Positions 53,136 to 62,576 are shown, counted from the stretch's first letter. The stretch: 64,000 nt of DNA from Rhizosphaericola mali (GCF_004337365.2 NZ_CP044016.1:62001-126000), one strand, 5' to 3'. Numbers and translations: made by a program. Notes: generated by a model not told the origin, from the letters alone.

Positions 53136-53669
53136 ATGAAAAAGCTTGTTATTGCATTATTTTCCTTCCTTGCTTTAAGTCAAGTTTCCGCCCAATCGCA
53201 ATCTGTAGATTACCGTACAATCCCAGTGTCAAATAAACAATTAGGGGAATTCCCATTTTTTGAATTTCCTATCTCTCTGAAAGCAATGAATATACCTTAT
53301 CAAAATGCGGATGATCATTTATTTATTCCTATAAATGGCAAATTCAAGGAATTTACAGGACAAGTTTGGCGTTCATTTGTACAAGCGAATGGAGAAAATT
53401 GGAGTTTATTTTCATTTAATAAAAAGATTTCTTCTTGGATTGTATCTAAAGGCGGGGTTCCCGTTTATAAGGGAAAAATTGCGAGATCTCAACTAGATTT
53501 AGTAAAAGAAAAAATGGATTATGCAGGAGCAGAAGGTAGTATTGACTATTGGAATAATCCTGTCAACGTATATATCATAAAGCAAGCAGATAGAAATATA
53601 TTTGTACAATTCAGTGGAAATACGGCTAGTGGAGAGATTCAAATTATTGAAACTAAAGAAGGTTTTTAA
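53136..53669 (+). CDS. Secreted hypothetical protein
   Basis: 177 residues with a clear signal peptide, MKKLVIALFSFLALSQVSAQ. The mature part (SVDYRTIPVSNKQLGEFPFF...) is a mix of strands with no recognised catalytic motif. The LGEFPFFEFP region recalls the part before OmpA domains in some Bacteroidetes envelope proteins, but no OmpA domain follows. It would be exported to the periplasm. Function unknown. Confidence 0.7.
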   Translation: MKKLVIALFSFLALSQVSAQSQSVDYRTIPVSNKQLGEFPFFEFPISLKAMNIPYQNADDHLFIPINGKFKEFTGQVWRSFVQANGENWSLFSFNKKISSWIVSKGGVPVYKGKIARSQLDLVKEKMDYAGAEGSIDYWNNPVNVYIIKQADRNIFVQFSGNTASGEIQIIETKEGF

Positions 53670-53815
53670 ATTTGCAATATTTTTCGCTGGACTTTTCAAT
53701 TATAAAATGAAGTGCTGAAATTGGTAGATTGTTTCGAAAAAAGCTATTTTCATTACATATCTAAATATTTTTAAGCAAATTCGCAATGCGATTTGACTAA
53801 AAGAAAATTGAAAAT

Positions 53816-55711
53816 ATGTACAGAAACGCAAAAATTATACGAAATATTTTACTTAGCACTTGTGCTTTTCCTTTATTTACTTTTGCCCAAAATGCGCCCC
53901 AGCCTTATGGAGTATTGCCCTCAACACGCCAGTTGCGTTGGCAAGAGATGGAGATGTATTGTTTGATACATTTTACGCCCACAACCTTTCAAGATAAAGA
54001 ATGGGGATATGGTGATGCCGATCCCAATTTGTTTTATCCGACAGATTTTAATCCAAATCAAATAGCAACAGCTGCTGCGGCTGCGGGTATTAAAGGATTA
54101 ATTATTGTTGCAAAACATCATGATGGATTTTGTCTTTGGCCTACGAAGGCGACAGATTACAATGTATCTCATTCTAAATGGGAAAATGGAAGAGGTGATG
54201 TTGTTGGCGCATTTATGAAGGCTGCAAAACTAAATCATTTAAAGTTTGGAGCCTATTTATCAGCTTGGGATCGCCACGATACGCGTTATGGAACAAGCGC
54301 ATACACCGACGTTTATCGGCAAGAGTTGACAGAATTAATGACGCATTATGGTCCTCTTTTTATTTCTTGGCATGATGGTGCAAATGGTGGAGATGGCTAT
54401 TATGGAGGGAAAAATGAAAAAAGATTAGTGGATCGTACTTCTTATTACGATTGGGATACGAAGACTTGGCCAATTGTTAGAAAGTTACAACCTAATGCTG
54501 TAATTTTTTCGGATATTGGTTGGGATGTTAGATGGGTAGGGAATGAGGATGGCATGGCATCAGTTCCATCTTGGGAAACAATTACCTTGCAAGGTTTGAA
54601 TGGAAAAAAGCCCGCTCCTGGAGAATCTAATACGGATAATAATCCCTCAGGTGTAAGAAATGGAAATCAGTGGATTCCTGCAGAATGTGATGTCCCTCTT
54701 AGACCAGGTTGGTTTTATCATAAAAAAGATGATGGTAAAACTAAAACTCCAGATGAGCTATTTGACTTGTATATCAAATCTGTGGGTCGTAGTGCGTGTC
54801 TAGACTTAGGATTGTCACCTATGCCAAGTGGGCAATTAAATGAGGAAGATGTGAAGACTTTACAAGCTTTTGGACAGAAAATAAAGCAAACATTTGCCCA
54901 CAATATTGCAAAATGGGCAATTATTGAAGCCTCGAACGTTCGTGGAAAGTCGGAACAATTTTCTCCTGAGAAGATTTTGGATGCGGATAGATATTCCTAT
55001 TATGCTACAGACGATGAGGTACACGATCCAACTTTAGAAGTCCATTTGAATGATACTACTCCCTTTGATATTATCCGACTACGCGAAAATATCAAATTGG
55101 GGCAACGGTTGGATAGTGTGCGTATTGAATATTGGGAAAATGGGCAATGGAAATTTTTGATTAAAGGGGAGAGTGTTGGCGCTAATTTGTTACTCAAATT
55201 GGATCGTCCAATATCGACAGAGCGTTTAAAAATTCATTTGTATGCACCCGTTGCTCCTACGTTGAGTGATTTTGGACTTTTTAAAGAATCCCAAATTGCA
55301 TTTAAAAAGACTACCTCCAATACTACTATTTATCTTAATACCACCGACTACACAGTTCTGGATGCTAATATTTGGAAAAATGCGCTAGATGGAAATTCAA
55401 ACACTTTCGCAGATGTACCTTCTACTCAAAGTATTATATGGAAATTAAAAGTGCCTATTTCTGGTATTGAATATTTGCCAAGGCAAGATGGAAAAAAAGA
55501 AGGTTTGTTGAAGAAGTATGAGATATGGACGAGTCTAGATAATATTCATTGGGACAAATTACAATCTGGTGAATTTGCGAATATAGAAGCAAATCCAATT
55601 TCTCAGAGAATTCAATTAAGTTCAGTATATAAAGGAACTTATATTCAATTAAGACCTATTTTAGAAGGTAGTAGTAATTATACTTCTTCCGAGTGGAAAT
55701 TATTTAAATAG
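53816..55711 (+). CDS. Alpha-L-fucosidase, glycoside hydrolase family 29
   Basis: 631 residues with a signal peptide to about residue 24 (LFTFAQ). The GH29 barrel occupies about 40-350, with HFTPTTFQDKEWGYGD, AKHHDGFCLWPTKATDYNV (substrate-binding His pair near 100) and the nucleophile Asp187 in ISWHDGANGG. After the barrel come domains typical of F5/8 discoidin carbohydrate-binding modules (about 365-485 and 500-630). It removes terminal alpha-linked fucose from glycans. It is a single gene with no SusC/D neighbours, ending at a 28-bp inverted-repeat terminator. Confidence 0.92.
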   Translation: MYRNAKIIRNILLSTCAFPLFTFAQNAPQPYGVLPSTRQLRWQEMEMYCLIHFTPTTFQDKEWGYGDADPNLFYPTDFNPNQIATAAAAAGIKGLIIVAKHHDGFCLWPTKATDYNVSHSKWENGRGDVVGAFMKAAKLNHLKFGAYLSAWDRHDTRYGTSAYTDVYRQELTELMTHYGPLFISWHDGANGGDGYYGGKNEKRLVDRTSYYDWDTKTWPIVRKLQPNAVIFSDIGWDVRWVGNEDGMASVPSWETITLQGLNGKKPAPGESNTDNNPSGVRNGNQWIPAECDVPLRPGWFYHKKDDGKTKTPDELFDLYIKSVGRSACLDLGLSPMPSGQLNEEDVKTLQAFGQKIKQTFAHNIAKWAIIEASNVRGKSEQFSPEKILDADRYSYYATDDEVHDPTLEVHLNDTTPFDIIRLRENIKLGQRLDSVRIEYWENGQWKFLIKGESVGANLLLKLDRPISTERLKIHLYAPVAPTLSDFGLFKESQIAFKKTTSNTTIYLNTTDYTVLDANIWKNALDGNSNTFADVPSTQSIIWKLKVPISGIEYLPRQDGKKEGLLKKYEIWTSLDNIHWDKLQSGEFANIEANPISQRIQLSSVYKGTYIQLRPILEGSSNYTSSEWKLFK

Positions 55712-55719
55712 ATGAAGTT

Positions 55720-55778
55720 GATCCTATATTAAAAAAGGCTATCCAAATTTTTTGGATAGCCTTTTTTAATATAGGATC
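55720..55778. terminator. Very long (28-bp arms) bidirectional terminator
   Basis: Bases 55720-55747 are the exact reverse complement of 55751-55778, with only TTT as loop. A/T runs flank the GC-rich core GGCTATCC. It lies between the convergent fucosidase and sucD genes. Confidence 0.9.
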
Positions 55779-55783
55779 TTGTT

Positions 55784-56659
55784 TTAATTACGATTTAATG
55801 CTAAAGTGACGGTTTTTCCAATGTCTGCGGGGCTAGAAACCACATGGATGCCACATTCTTTCATAATGCGCATCTTTGCGGCTGCGGTATCTTCTTCTCC
55901 GCCGACAATAGCGCCCGCATGCCCCATTCGTCTACCCGCAGGTGCAGTTTGTCCAGCAATGAAACCAATAATAGGTTTTTTTGTATTATCTTTTATCCAT
56001 TTGGATGCCGTTGCTTCCATATTTCCGCCAATTTCTCCAATCATTACAATTGCTTCCGTTTCAGGATCATTTGCCAATAATTCGACGGCTTCTTTAGTTG
56101 TCGTTCCGATCAATGGATCTCCACCGATACCGATAGCAGTAGATATTCCTAGACCAGCTTTTACTATTTGATCAGCCGCTTCGTAAGTTAACGTTCCTGA
56201 TTTGGAGACTATTCCAATTTTCCCTTTTTTGAATACGAATCCAGGCATAATTCCGACCTTGCATTCTTCTGGCGTAATAACTCCTGGGCAATTCGGACCA
56301 ATTAATCTAGAATCTTTATCAGAAAGATATTGTTTGACTTTAACCATATCTTGAACAGGTATACCTTCTGTTATACAAATGATCAATGCAATTCCTGCTT
56401 CTGCGGCTTCCATAATAGCATCTGCAGCAAATGCGGGAGGTACAAATATGATGGAGACATTAGCGTCCGTTTGGTCTATTGCATCTTTTACCGTATTAAA
56501 TACGGGCTTGCCCAGATGTTTTTGTCCTCCTTTCCCTGGGGTAATTCCGCCAACTACTTTGGTTCCATATTCTAGCATTTGTTCGGCATGAAAGGTACCT
56601 TCATTTCCCGTATACCCTTGGACGATGATTTTTGAGTTTTCATTTACTAATACAGACAT
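55784..56659 (-). CDS. sucD: Succinyl-CoA synthetase alpha subunit
   Basis: 291 residues, standard SucD length. It has the CoA-binding Rossmann domain ([17 protein letters not shown]) and ligase domain, with the phosphorylated His in [10 protein letters not shown] (about 246) and [20 protein letters not shown] near 125. It catalyses succinyl-CoA + NDP + Pi to succinate + NTP in the citric acid cycle with the beta subunit SucC, which is not encoded nearby. It functionally complements the CoA-transferase at 6962. A promoter with -33 and -7 elements precedes it. Confidence 0.97.
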   Translation of the reverse strand: MSVLVNENSKIIVQGYTGNEGTFHAEQMLEYGTKVVGGITPGKGGQKHLGKPVFNTVKDAIDQTDANVSIIFVPPAFAADAIMEAAEAGIALIICITEGIPVQDMVKVKQYLSDKDSRLIGPNCPGVITPEECKVGIMPGFVFKKGKIGIVSKSGTLTYEAADQIVKAGLGISTAIGIGGDPLIGTTTKEAVELLANDPETEAIVMIGEIGGNMEATASKWIKDNTKKPIIGFIAGQTAPAGRRMGHAGAIVGGEEDTAAAKMRIMKECGIHVVSSPADIGKTVTLALNRN

Positions 56660-56681
56660 TGAATCGTTTTTTATGTACTAA

Positions 56682-56710
56682 CAAATATATGTTATTATTT
56701 TAGCAGCAAA
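56682..56710 (-). promoter_or_regulatory. Bacteroidetes promoter of sucD
   Basis: Minus-strand TTTG (56707-56710), a 17-base spacer, then TATATTTG (56682-56689), 22 bases before the sucD ATG. Confidence 0.65.
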
Positions 56711-56751
56711 GAAATATAAAAATTAAATACTCATTTTTGATATAACTCAAA

Positions 56752-56779
56752 TTGAATCTTTATTTACCTTATATATTTG
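56752..56779 (+). promoter_or_regulatory. Bacteroidetes promoter of the glycosyltransferase gene
   Basis: TTG (56752-56754), 17 bases, then TATATTTG (56772-56779), ending 5 bases before the ATG at 56785. Confidence 0.6.
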
Positions 56780-56784
56780 CTTAA

Positions 56785-57819
56785 ATGTTGAAAGATTATC
56801 CCTCAGTGGCTGTTGTTATTTTGAATTATAACGGAAAGAAATTTTTAGAAAAATTTCTCCCTTCCGTTTTGGGTACCAATTATCCCAATTTAAATATTGT
56901 CATCGCAGATAATGCATCAACTGATGATTCGGTCATTTTTGTAAAAACAAATTACGCTACGCAAATAAATGTGATCGAACTCAAAAATAATATAGGTTTC
57001 GCGGGTGGTTATAATGAGGCGTTGCAATATGTAGAAGCGGAGTATTTTGTCTTACTTAATTCGGATGTAGAGGTAACAGACAATTGGGTGATGCCTATTA
57101 TTGAATTAATGGAACAAAATCCGCAGATTGGGGCTTGTCAACCCAAAATCCGATATTATGAGGATAAGAAAATGTTGGAATACGCTGGCGCTGCAGGTGG
57201 TTTTATAGATAGATGGGGTTATCCATTTGCACGTGGACGCATTTTTGATACTTTGGAAGAGGATTGTGGTCAATATAATGATATTGTTCCCATTTTCTGG
57301 GCGACTGGTGCGGCATTATTTATAAAGAAAAATGCGTGGGTGGACGTAAAGGGATTTGATAGTTATTTTTTTGCACATCAAGAGGAAGTTGATCTTTGTT
57401 GGCGCTTGCAATTGCTCGGTTGGAAAGTTTATTCTTGTCCTCAATCCGTGGTATATCATGTAGGCGGAGGTACTTTACCAAAATCGAACCCACGCAAATT
57501 ATATCTCAATATTCGTAATAGCTTGATCATGTTATCCAAAAATCTCGATAAGAAGGAAAAGTTTGGAAAGCTTTTGTCTCGTCTTGTTTTGGATGGTGTT
57601 TTTGGGGCGAAATTATTTTTGACTGGCAAATGGCGAGAAGTATGGGCGATTATTCAAGCTCATTTTGGGTATTACAGATGGTATTTTACGGTAAAAAAAG
57701 AGCATAATTTGACTGCTGTTCCGCTGAGAATGCTAGATGGAGTTGTGAATCAATCAATTGTATGGGCTTATTATGCAAGAGGTAAGAAATATTTTTCTGA
57801 AATAATTAGGAAAAAGTAA
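56785..57819 (+). CDS. Glycosyltransferase family 2 (rhamnosyltransferase-like)
   Basis: 344 residues. The GT-A fold begins VAVVILNYNGKKFLEKFLPS. The nucleotide-sugar site IADNASTDDS is near 40, NIGFAGGYNEAL near 73 and the DxD-like LLNSDVEV near 97. The acceptor region holds FFAHQEEVDLCWR, with the E-D/E-D-x-CWR pattern. This subgroup resembles bacterial rhamnosyl- or other hexosyltransferases acting on lipopolysaccharide or exopolysaccharide. No other glycan genes lie beside it. The sugar donor is unknown. Confidence 0.9.
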   Translation: MLKDYPSVAVVILNYNGKKFLEKFLPSVLGTNYPNLNIVIADNASTDDSVIFVKTNYATQINVIELKNNIGFAGGYNEALQYVEAEYFVLLNSDVEVTDNWVMPIIELMEQNPQIGACQPKIRYYEDKKMLEYAGAAGGFIDRWGYPFARGRIFDTLEEDCGQYNDIVPIFWATGAALFIKKNAWVDVKGFDSYFFAHQEEVDLCWRLQLLGWKVYSCPQSVVYHVGGGTLPKSNPRKLYLNIRNSLIMLSKNLDKKEKFGKLLSRLVLDGVFGAKLFLTGKWREVWAIIQAHFGYYRWYFTVKKEHNLTAVPLRMLDGVVNQSIVWAYYARGKKYFSEIIRKK

Positions 57820-57870
57820 GGAAAATATAATTCTAGCACTTATTTTTGCCGAGCGATAAATGACGTAAGT

Positions 57871-58089
57871 ATGACAAACGAACAATTGCACGAAGAATAC
57901 GAAGCTCTGAAGGAGCAGGATTTAAGATATAACAGAGTATCAACCTCTCGTTTATTATTTTATGTAGGGTTACTTTCTTTTATTTGTTTTGTAACAGGAT
58001 GCTGCTATCAATTGCATAAGCATAGTTATGCAGGTAAACCAGATGTGGACGTACAATCCAGTTCTAAGTTTATTCCTGAGTATAAGTAA
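57871..58089 (+). CDS. Small single-pass membrane protein, unknown
   Basis: 72 residues. A charged N-terminus (MTNEQLHEEYEALKEQDLRY) is followed by one membrane helix (about 29-46, LLFYVGLLSFICFVTGCCY) and a polar tail. A -7 box, TATTTTTG at 57841-57848, supports transcription. No family is recognised. Confidence 0.6.
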   Translation: MTNEQLHEEYEALKEQDLRYNRVSTSRLLFYVGLLSFICFVTGCCYQLHKHSYAGKPDVDVQSSSKFIPEYK

Positions 58090-58104
58090 ATTTTTTACAA
58101 AAGA

Positions 58105-58135
58105 TTTGGTGGATTAAAATATTCTACTATCTTTG
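58105..58135 (+). promoter_or_regulatory. Consensus promoter of the Gly-Leu-Gly tRNA operon
   Basis: TTTG at 58105-58108, exactly 19 bases, then TATCTTTG at 58128-58135: a textbook Bacteroidetes TTTG-N19-TAnnTTTG promoter, 51 bp before the first tRNA. Confidence 0.85.
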
Positions 58136-58186
58136 CAGCCCTCGAAAGAGAAATAAATTAGTTCTTTAGAAAAATAAGCAATCATT

Positions 58187-58259
58187 GCGGAAGTAGCTCA
58201 TTTGGTAGAGCACAACCTTGCCAAGGTTGGGGTGGCCGGTTCGAGCCCGGTCTTCCGCT
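58187..58259 (+). tRNA. tRNA-Gly (anticodon GCC), first copy
   Basis: 73 bases, acceptor GCGGAAG/CTTCCGC, discriminator T, anticodon loop TTGCCAA (GCC), T-loop TTCGAGC. It is identical to the copy at 58393-58465. Confidence 0.97.
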
Positions 58260-58286
58260 CAGAAATATTTATTTATTTACTGGATT

Positions 58287-58372
58287 GCCCTGGTGGTGAA
58301 ATTGGTAGACACGCAGGACTTAAAATCCTGTTGGCAGCAATGTCAGTGCGGGTTCAAGTCCCGCCTGGGGCA
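58287..58372 (+). tRNA. tRNA-Leu (anticodon TAA)
   Basis: 86 bases, class II. Acceptor GCCCTGG/CTGGGGC, anticodon loop CTTAAAA (TAA), long variable arm (GTTGGCAGCAATGTCAGT region), T-loop TTCAAGT, discriminator A. It lies between the two tRNA-Gly copies. Confidence 0.95.
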
Positions 58373-58392
58373 CATTATTTATAAGATTGCAA

Positions 58393-58465
58393 GCGGAAGT
58401 AGCTCATTTGGTAGAGCACAACCTTGCCAAGGTTGGGGTGGCCGGTTCGAGCCCGGTCTTCCGCT
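58393..58465 (+). tRNA. tRNA-Gly (anticodon GCC), second identical copy
   Basis: Identical over all 73 bases to 58187-58259, and the identity extends a few bases downstream (CAGAAAT), suggesting a recent duplication. Confidence 0.97.
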
Positions 58466-58559
58466 CAGAAATCATTGTCCTGCATTTTATGCAGGATTTT
58501 TTTTGCATATATCTATCGTAAATGCAATAAATTGACTTTAATCTTGTTTTAATGGCTAT

Positions 58560-61500
58560 ATGAATGTGCGCATAGCATTTCTTCTTTTTCTTAGCTTTTG
58601 TTTTTCTTTTTCCATTGAAAGTCAGGCACAATCGAATAAGAGAATTAAAAAAATTGCAACTAAAGGAATGGTTTTTTTGGATGCGAATAGCGTAGTGCCA
58701 CAATCATTTCATATAGATGGTGTTGATACCTCTTACTACACCTTAGATTACATCAATGCATTTTTGATATGGAAAAAAGCATTTCCTAATAAAGAATCTG
58801 TAACGGCTACTTTTCGCGTATTTCCCTATAAATTTACGACTAAAACACAACGATTTAGTTATGATAGTATTATTAATATTAATATCGGATCGCAACGTAG
58901 CGTTGCACGCAACTACCAACTAAATGATAAAAGTGAAGACCTTTTCAACTTTGGAAATATTGATTACAATGGTAGCTTTGGTAGAAGTATTAGTTTTGGT
59001 AATAGTCAAGATGCTGTTTTTAATTCACAATTTAATCTTCAGATGAATGGTTATATTGGTGATAGTATTCAATTGGCTGCGGCATTGACAGATAATAATC
59101 TGTCTATACAGCCAGATGGAACTACTCAGCAACTCAACGAATTTGATCAAATTTTAATTCAATTTAAAAAGAGAAACTGGGAGGTCGATTTAGGCGATAT
59201 TGACTTACGTCAAAATAATAATTATTTTTTAAGCTTTTATAAGCGCCTACAAGGTGTTACATTGGCATTTCAATCCAATGTCGGTAAGAATATTAAGAGT
59301 CGCACTATTTTTAATGGAGCGATTGCTAAGGGTAAATTTGCAAGAAATGTATTGGCTGTCACTGATGGAAATCAAGGACCATATCCATTAACAGGTAATA
59401 ATAATGAAACATATTTTGTTGTACTTGCTGGTACGGAAAAAGTATTTATGGATGGTGTACAATTACAACGTGGGCAAGATCAGGATTATGTAATTGATTA
59501 CAATACTGCACAGATAACATTCACCTCCAAAACAATGATTAGTTCAGATAAACGTATTCAAGTAGAGTTTGAATATGCCGATCGTAATTATCTTAATTCT
59601 ATGGTTTATGTAGGTAATGAGACTCAATTTGGTAATAAACTTAAAGTCAATGTAGCTGCGTATACTAACAATGATGCTAAAAATTCTCCCATAAACCAAA
59701 CCTTGGATACAGATCAAAAACAATTTCTTGCTGATCTAGGAGATAGTATTAATAAAGCATATTATCAAAATGTATCACCGCAAGCATTTGACGCAACATT
59801 GATTATGTATAGAAAGACAGATACTATTGTAAATGGTATCCACGATTCTGTATTTGTTTATACCACAGATTCTTTGCAGGCAAAATATGCGCCTTCATTT
59901 ATCAGTGTTGGTACCGGTAATGGAGATTACGTATATGTGAGTAGTGATGCTAATGGTAAGGTATATCAATGGGTGGCGCCTGTGAATAGTGTTAAACAAG
60001 GTAATTATGTACCTGCTCAATTTTTAGTTACACCAAAAAAACAACAAATTGTCACTACTAATATCGCCTACCAATTAGATAAAAATAATTTACTACAAGT
60101 ACAATTAGGTGCAAGTAAATATGATGTGAATACATTTTCAGAAAAGGATAAAGGGAATGATAATGGAATTGGTACAAAATTGAACTATACGCATTTAAGT
60201 GAGCTAACGACAGATAATCATCACTATAATGTGAAGACTGATCTGGGTTATGAATATGAAAATGCAAATTTTAGGCCTGTAGAGCGCTTACGTCCAGTAG
60301 AGTTCTCGAGAGATTGGGGATTGCCAATTCTTGCAGATTCAACAAGCGAAAGAATTGCAAGTTTCTCCGTTTTGGCAAATGATGAGAAAAAAAATCAATT
60401 ACAATATCAATTAGGAAGTTATACTAGAGGAGATGGTTATAAAGGAATTAGAAATACTTTGCGACATGTTCAAATGACGGAGAGTGGATGGACATTTAAT
60501 GAAATGTTGAGTCTGACAAATATGACTTTACCTGATTCTAAAGGTTATTATTTAAGACCTACCTTAGAAATTAGTAAAATGCTGCGGCATTTTCATAATT
60601 ATAGCATTGGTGTAGGGTATTTATTAGAAAAAAATAAAGTAACGTTTAATGACTTTGATTCTATTAATCAGAATAGTTATGCATTTGAAACGATAACTGC
60701 ATTTATAAAGTCGGATATGTCTAAAACGAATAATTGGACATTGTCTTATTACACCAGAAAGGATTGGTTACCGACAAATAGTATTTTGACAACCTCGACT
60801 CGAAGTGATAATCTTAGTTTTACTGGTCAGTTATTTTCAAATAAGCACAATCAGTTTAAATTAAATATGACGTATCGGCAGCTACATGTAAGTGATACTT
60901 TGTTGACTACTCAAAAGCCTGAAAATACGTTACTAGGTAGATTGGAATACAATTTCAACGAATGGAACGGTTTGTTAGTTGGTAATGCTTTTTATGAAAT
61001 AGGTTCAGGACAAGAGCAAAAAAGAGAATTCTCTTATATTCAAGTTCAGGCTGGACAAGGACAATATACTTGGATAGATTATAATAATGATGGAGTCGCC
61101 CAGTTAAATGAATTTGAAATTGCATTGTATAAAGACCAGGCAAATTATATTAGGCTGTATACACCATCAGGTGATTATGTAAAGGCGGATTATACACAAT
61201 TAAACTATAGTTTTTTATTAAATCCATCGGTACTTTTTGATGCAAAATCTAAGGGTATGAAGAAATTTGCAAGGCGATTTAATTTGCAGTCTTCTTTGCA
61301 AACTAATAAAAAAAATATCAGCCAAGGAGGGATTCAATTTAATCCATTGCAGGGGGCAATCTCAGATTCAGCGTTGTTAGATTTATCCTATATCTGGAGT
61401 AACACGTTATCTTTTAATAGAAATAGTACGGTTTGGGGTGCAGATGTGACCAATATTCTGAATTATGATAAGTCCCTGCTAACTTATGGATCTGAAAGCA

Positions 61501-62030
61501 ATCAATTGAATCAATGGACATTTAAGGAACGTCTAAACATTAATAGAATATATACTATTGCCTTTCGACAAGATTTAAATTTAAATAAATTATCAAATCC
61601 TTCTTATTCTAATCGAAATTATAGTTTAAAACGTATTTATTTATCACCATCTATTACTTATACCGCAGGAAGTCACTTTAGAATATTGAGTACGTATGAA
61701 TTTTATACAAATAAAAATTTGGAAGAATATGGAGGTGAAAAAGCTGTTAGCAACGCTGTATCTATTGAGAGTAAATATAATTCGTTTCAAAGTATGAGCT
61801 TGTCTGGTAAATTCACTTTTAATCAAATTTCATTTAATGGAGATGCTAATAGTACCGTGGGATATACAATGTTAGGTGGGTTGTTGGCTGGCAAAAATTT
61901 ATTATGGAATGTGAATTTTACTAAGCGTTTGCTGAAAAATTTAGAATTGACTTTTCAATATGATGGTCGCAAGCCTGCACAATCTAGAACCGTTCATATA
62001 GGAACCGCAACCATCCGTGCAGTGCTTTAA
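58560..62030 (+). CDS. Large outer-membrane protein of unknown function
   Basis: 1156 residues with a signal peptide ending near ESQAQS (about residue 24). An N-terminal region to about 110 looks like a small beta domain. Most of the rest is repetitive aromatic and Asn-rich strand sequence typical of big outer-membrane barrels (for example GNIDYNGSFGRSISFGNSQD near 140, KRLQGVTLAF near 230), and it ends with alternating strands up to TIRAVL. A segment near 850 (YTWIDYNNDGVAQLNEFEIALYKD) resembles a calcium-binding dockerin/EF-like loop (DYNNDGVAQLNEFE). No named family is recognised. Confidence 0.72.
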   Translation: MNVRIAFLLFLSFCFSFSIESQAQSNKRIKKIATKGMVFLDANSVVPQSFHIDGVDTSYYTLDYINAFLIWKKAFPNKESVTATFRVFPYKFTTKTQRFSYDSIININIGSQRSVARNYQLNDKSEDLFNFGNIDYNGSFGRSISFGNSQDAVFNSQFNLQMNGYIGDSIQLAAALTDNNLSIQPDGTTQQLNEFDQILIQFKKRNWEVDLGDIDLRQNNNYFLSFYKRLQGVTLAFQSNVGKNIKSRTIFNGAIAKGKFARNVLAVTDGNQGPYPLTGNNNETYFVVLAGTEKVFMDGVQLQRGQDQDYVIDYNTAQITFTSKTMISSDKRIQVEFEYADRNYLNSMVYVGNETQFGNKLKVNVAAYTNNDAKNSPINQTLDTDQKQFLADLGDSINKAYYQNVSPQAFDATLIMYRKTDTIVNGIHDSVFVYTTDSLQAKYAPSFISVGTGNGDYVYVSSDANGKVYQWVAPVNSVKQGNYVPAQFLVTPKKQQIVTTNIAYQLDKNNLLQVQLGASKYDVNTFSEKDKGNDNGIGTKLNYTHLSELTTDNHHYNVKTDLGYEYENANFRPVERLRPVEFSRDWGLPILADSTSERIASFSVLANDEKKNQLQYQLGSYTRGDGYKGIRNTLRHVQMTESGWTFNEMLSLTNMTLPDSKGYYLRPTLEISKMLRHFHNYSIGVGYLLEKNKVTFNDFDSINQNSYAFETITAFIKSDMSKTNNWTLSYYTRKDWLPTNSILTTSTRSDNLSFTGQLFSNKHNQFKLNMTYRQLHVSDTLLTTQKPENTLLGRLEYNFNEWNGLLVGNAFYEIGSGQEQKREFSYIQVQAGQGQYTWIDYNNDGVAQLNEFEIALYKDQANYIRLYTPSGDYVKADYTQLNYSFLLNPSVLFDAKSKGMKKFARRFNLQSSLQTNKKNISQGGIQFNPLQGAISDSALLDLSYIWSNTLSFNRNSTVWGADVTNILNYDKSLLTYGSESNQLNQWTFKERLNINRIYTIAFRQDLNLNKLSNPSYSNRNYSLKRIYLSPSITYTAGSHFRILSTYEFYTNKNLEEYGGEKAVSNAVSIESKYNSFQSMSLSGKFTFNQISFNGDANSTVGYTMLGGLLAGKNLLWNVNFTKRLLKNLELTFQYDGRKPAQSRTVHIGTATIRAVL

Positions 62031-62095
62031 TTGTGGATATTCTTATCGAGAATTTAATGTGTGTTTACCTATCTTCGCCATCTTAAAAACTTATT

Positions 62096-62482
62096 ATGGC
62101 ATCGTTTGAAATTATTGGGAAATTAGTTGCTAAATATGATACCGTTCAACGAACAGCAACTTTTAAAACAAGGGAATTTGCAATTGAAATATCAGAAGAC
62201 GCGAATGGTAGAGTGTTTACGAATTATGTAAAATTTCAATGTGTACAAGACAGAACTGAAATGTTAGATCGTTACGATATTGGTTCTCAAATAAAAGTGA
62301 CTTTCAATTTGAGAGGTACAAAATGGGAAAAAAATGGACAGATTAATTATATAACGAACTTAGATGCATGGCGTATCGAGGCGGTGCAATTGGGTAGCAA
62401 TACAGGTACTCCTGCAGCAGGAGCGAATTTTACACCTGATAATTTCCCTGCGGATCAAGGCGTTGATGATTTACCTTTTTAG
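62096..62482 (+). CDS. DUF3127 protein with SSB-like C-terminal tip
   Basis: 128 residues, starting MASFEIIGKLVAKYDTVQRT, with the OB-like DUF3127 core up to about residue 95 (NLRGTKWEKNGQINYITNLDAWRIE). A flexible tail rich in Gly, Thr, Ala and Pro then ends DDLPF, which closely resembles the C-terminal tip (DDDIPF) by which SSB recruits DNA-repair proteins. This suggests single-stranded DNA binding and partner recruitment; the family has no settled function. A -7-like box, TATCTTCG, lies at 62070-62077 and a terminator follows. Confidence 0.88.
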   Translation: MASFEIIGKLVAKYDTVQRTATFKTREFAIEISEDANGRVFTNYVKFQCVQDRTEMLDRYDIGSQIKVTFNLRGTKWEKNGQINYITNLDAWRIEAVQLGSNTGTPAAGANFTPDNFPADQGVDDLPF

Positions 62483-62504
62483 TTGAGAATTCAACCTTAT
62501 TATG

Positions 62505-62537
62505 AGCAACTTTTCGTAAAGAAAAGTTGCTTTTTTG
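62505..62537 (+). terminator. Terminator after the DUF3127 gene
   Basis: AGCAACTTTTC (62505-62515), loop GTAAA, GAAAAGTTGCT (62521-62531), then six T. Confidence 0.92.
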
Positions 62538-62576
62538 TATAAGCTTAAATAAAAATTCTTCACTTTAGCGCATAAA

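Noticed and set aside
58187-58465. Direct repeats resembling a CRISPR array
   Set aside because: The repeats are two identical tRNA-Gly genes; no array exists in the window.
58202-58535. ORFs running through the Gly-Leu-Gly tRNA cluster
   Set aside because: They are translations of tRNA genes.
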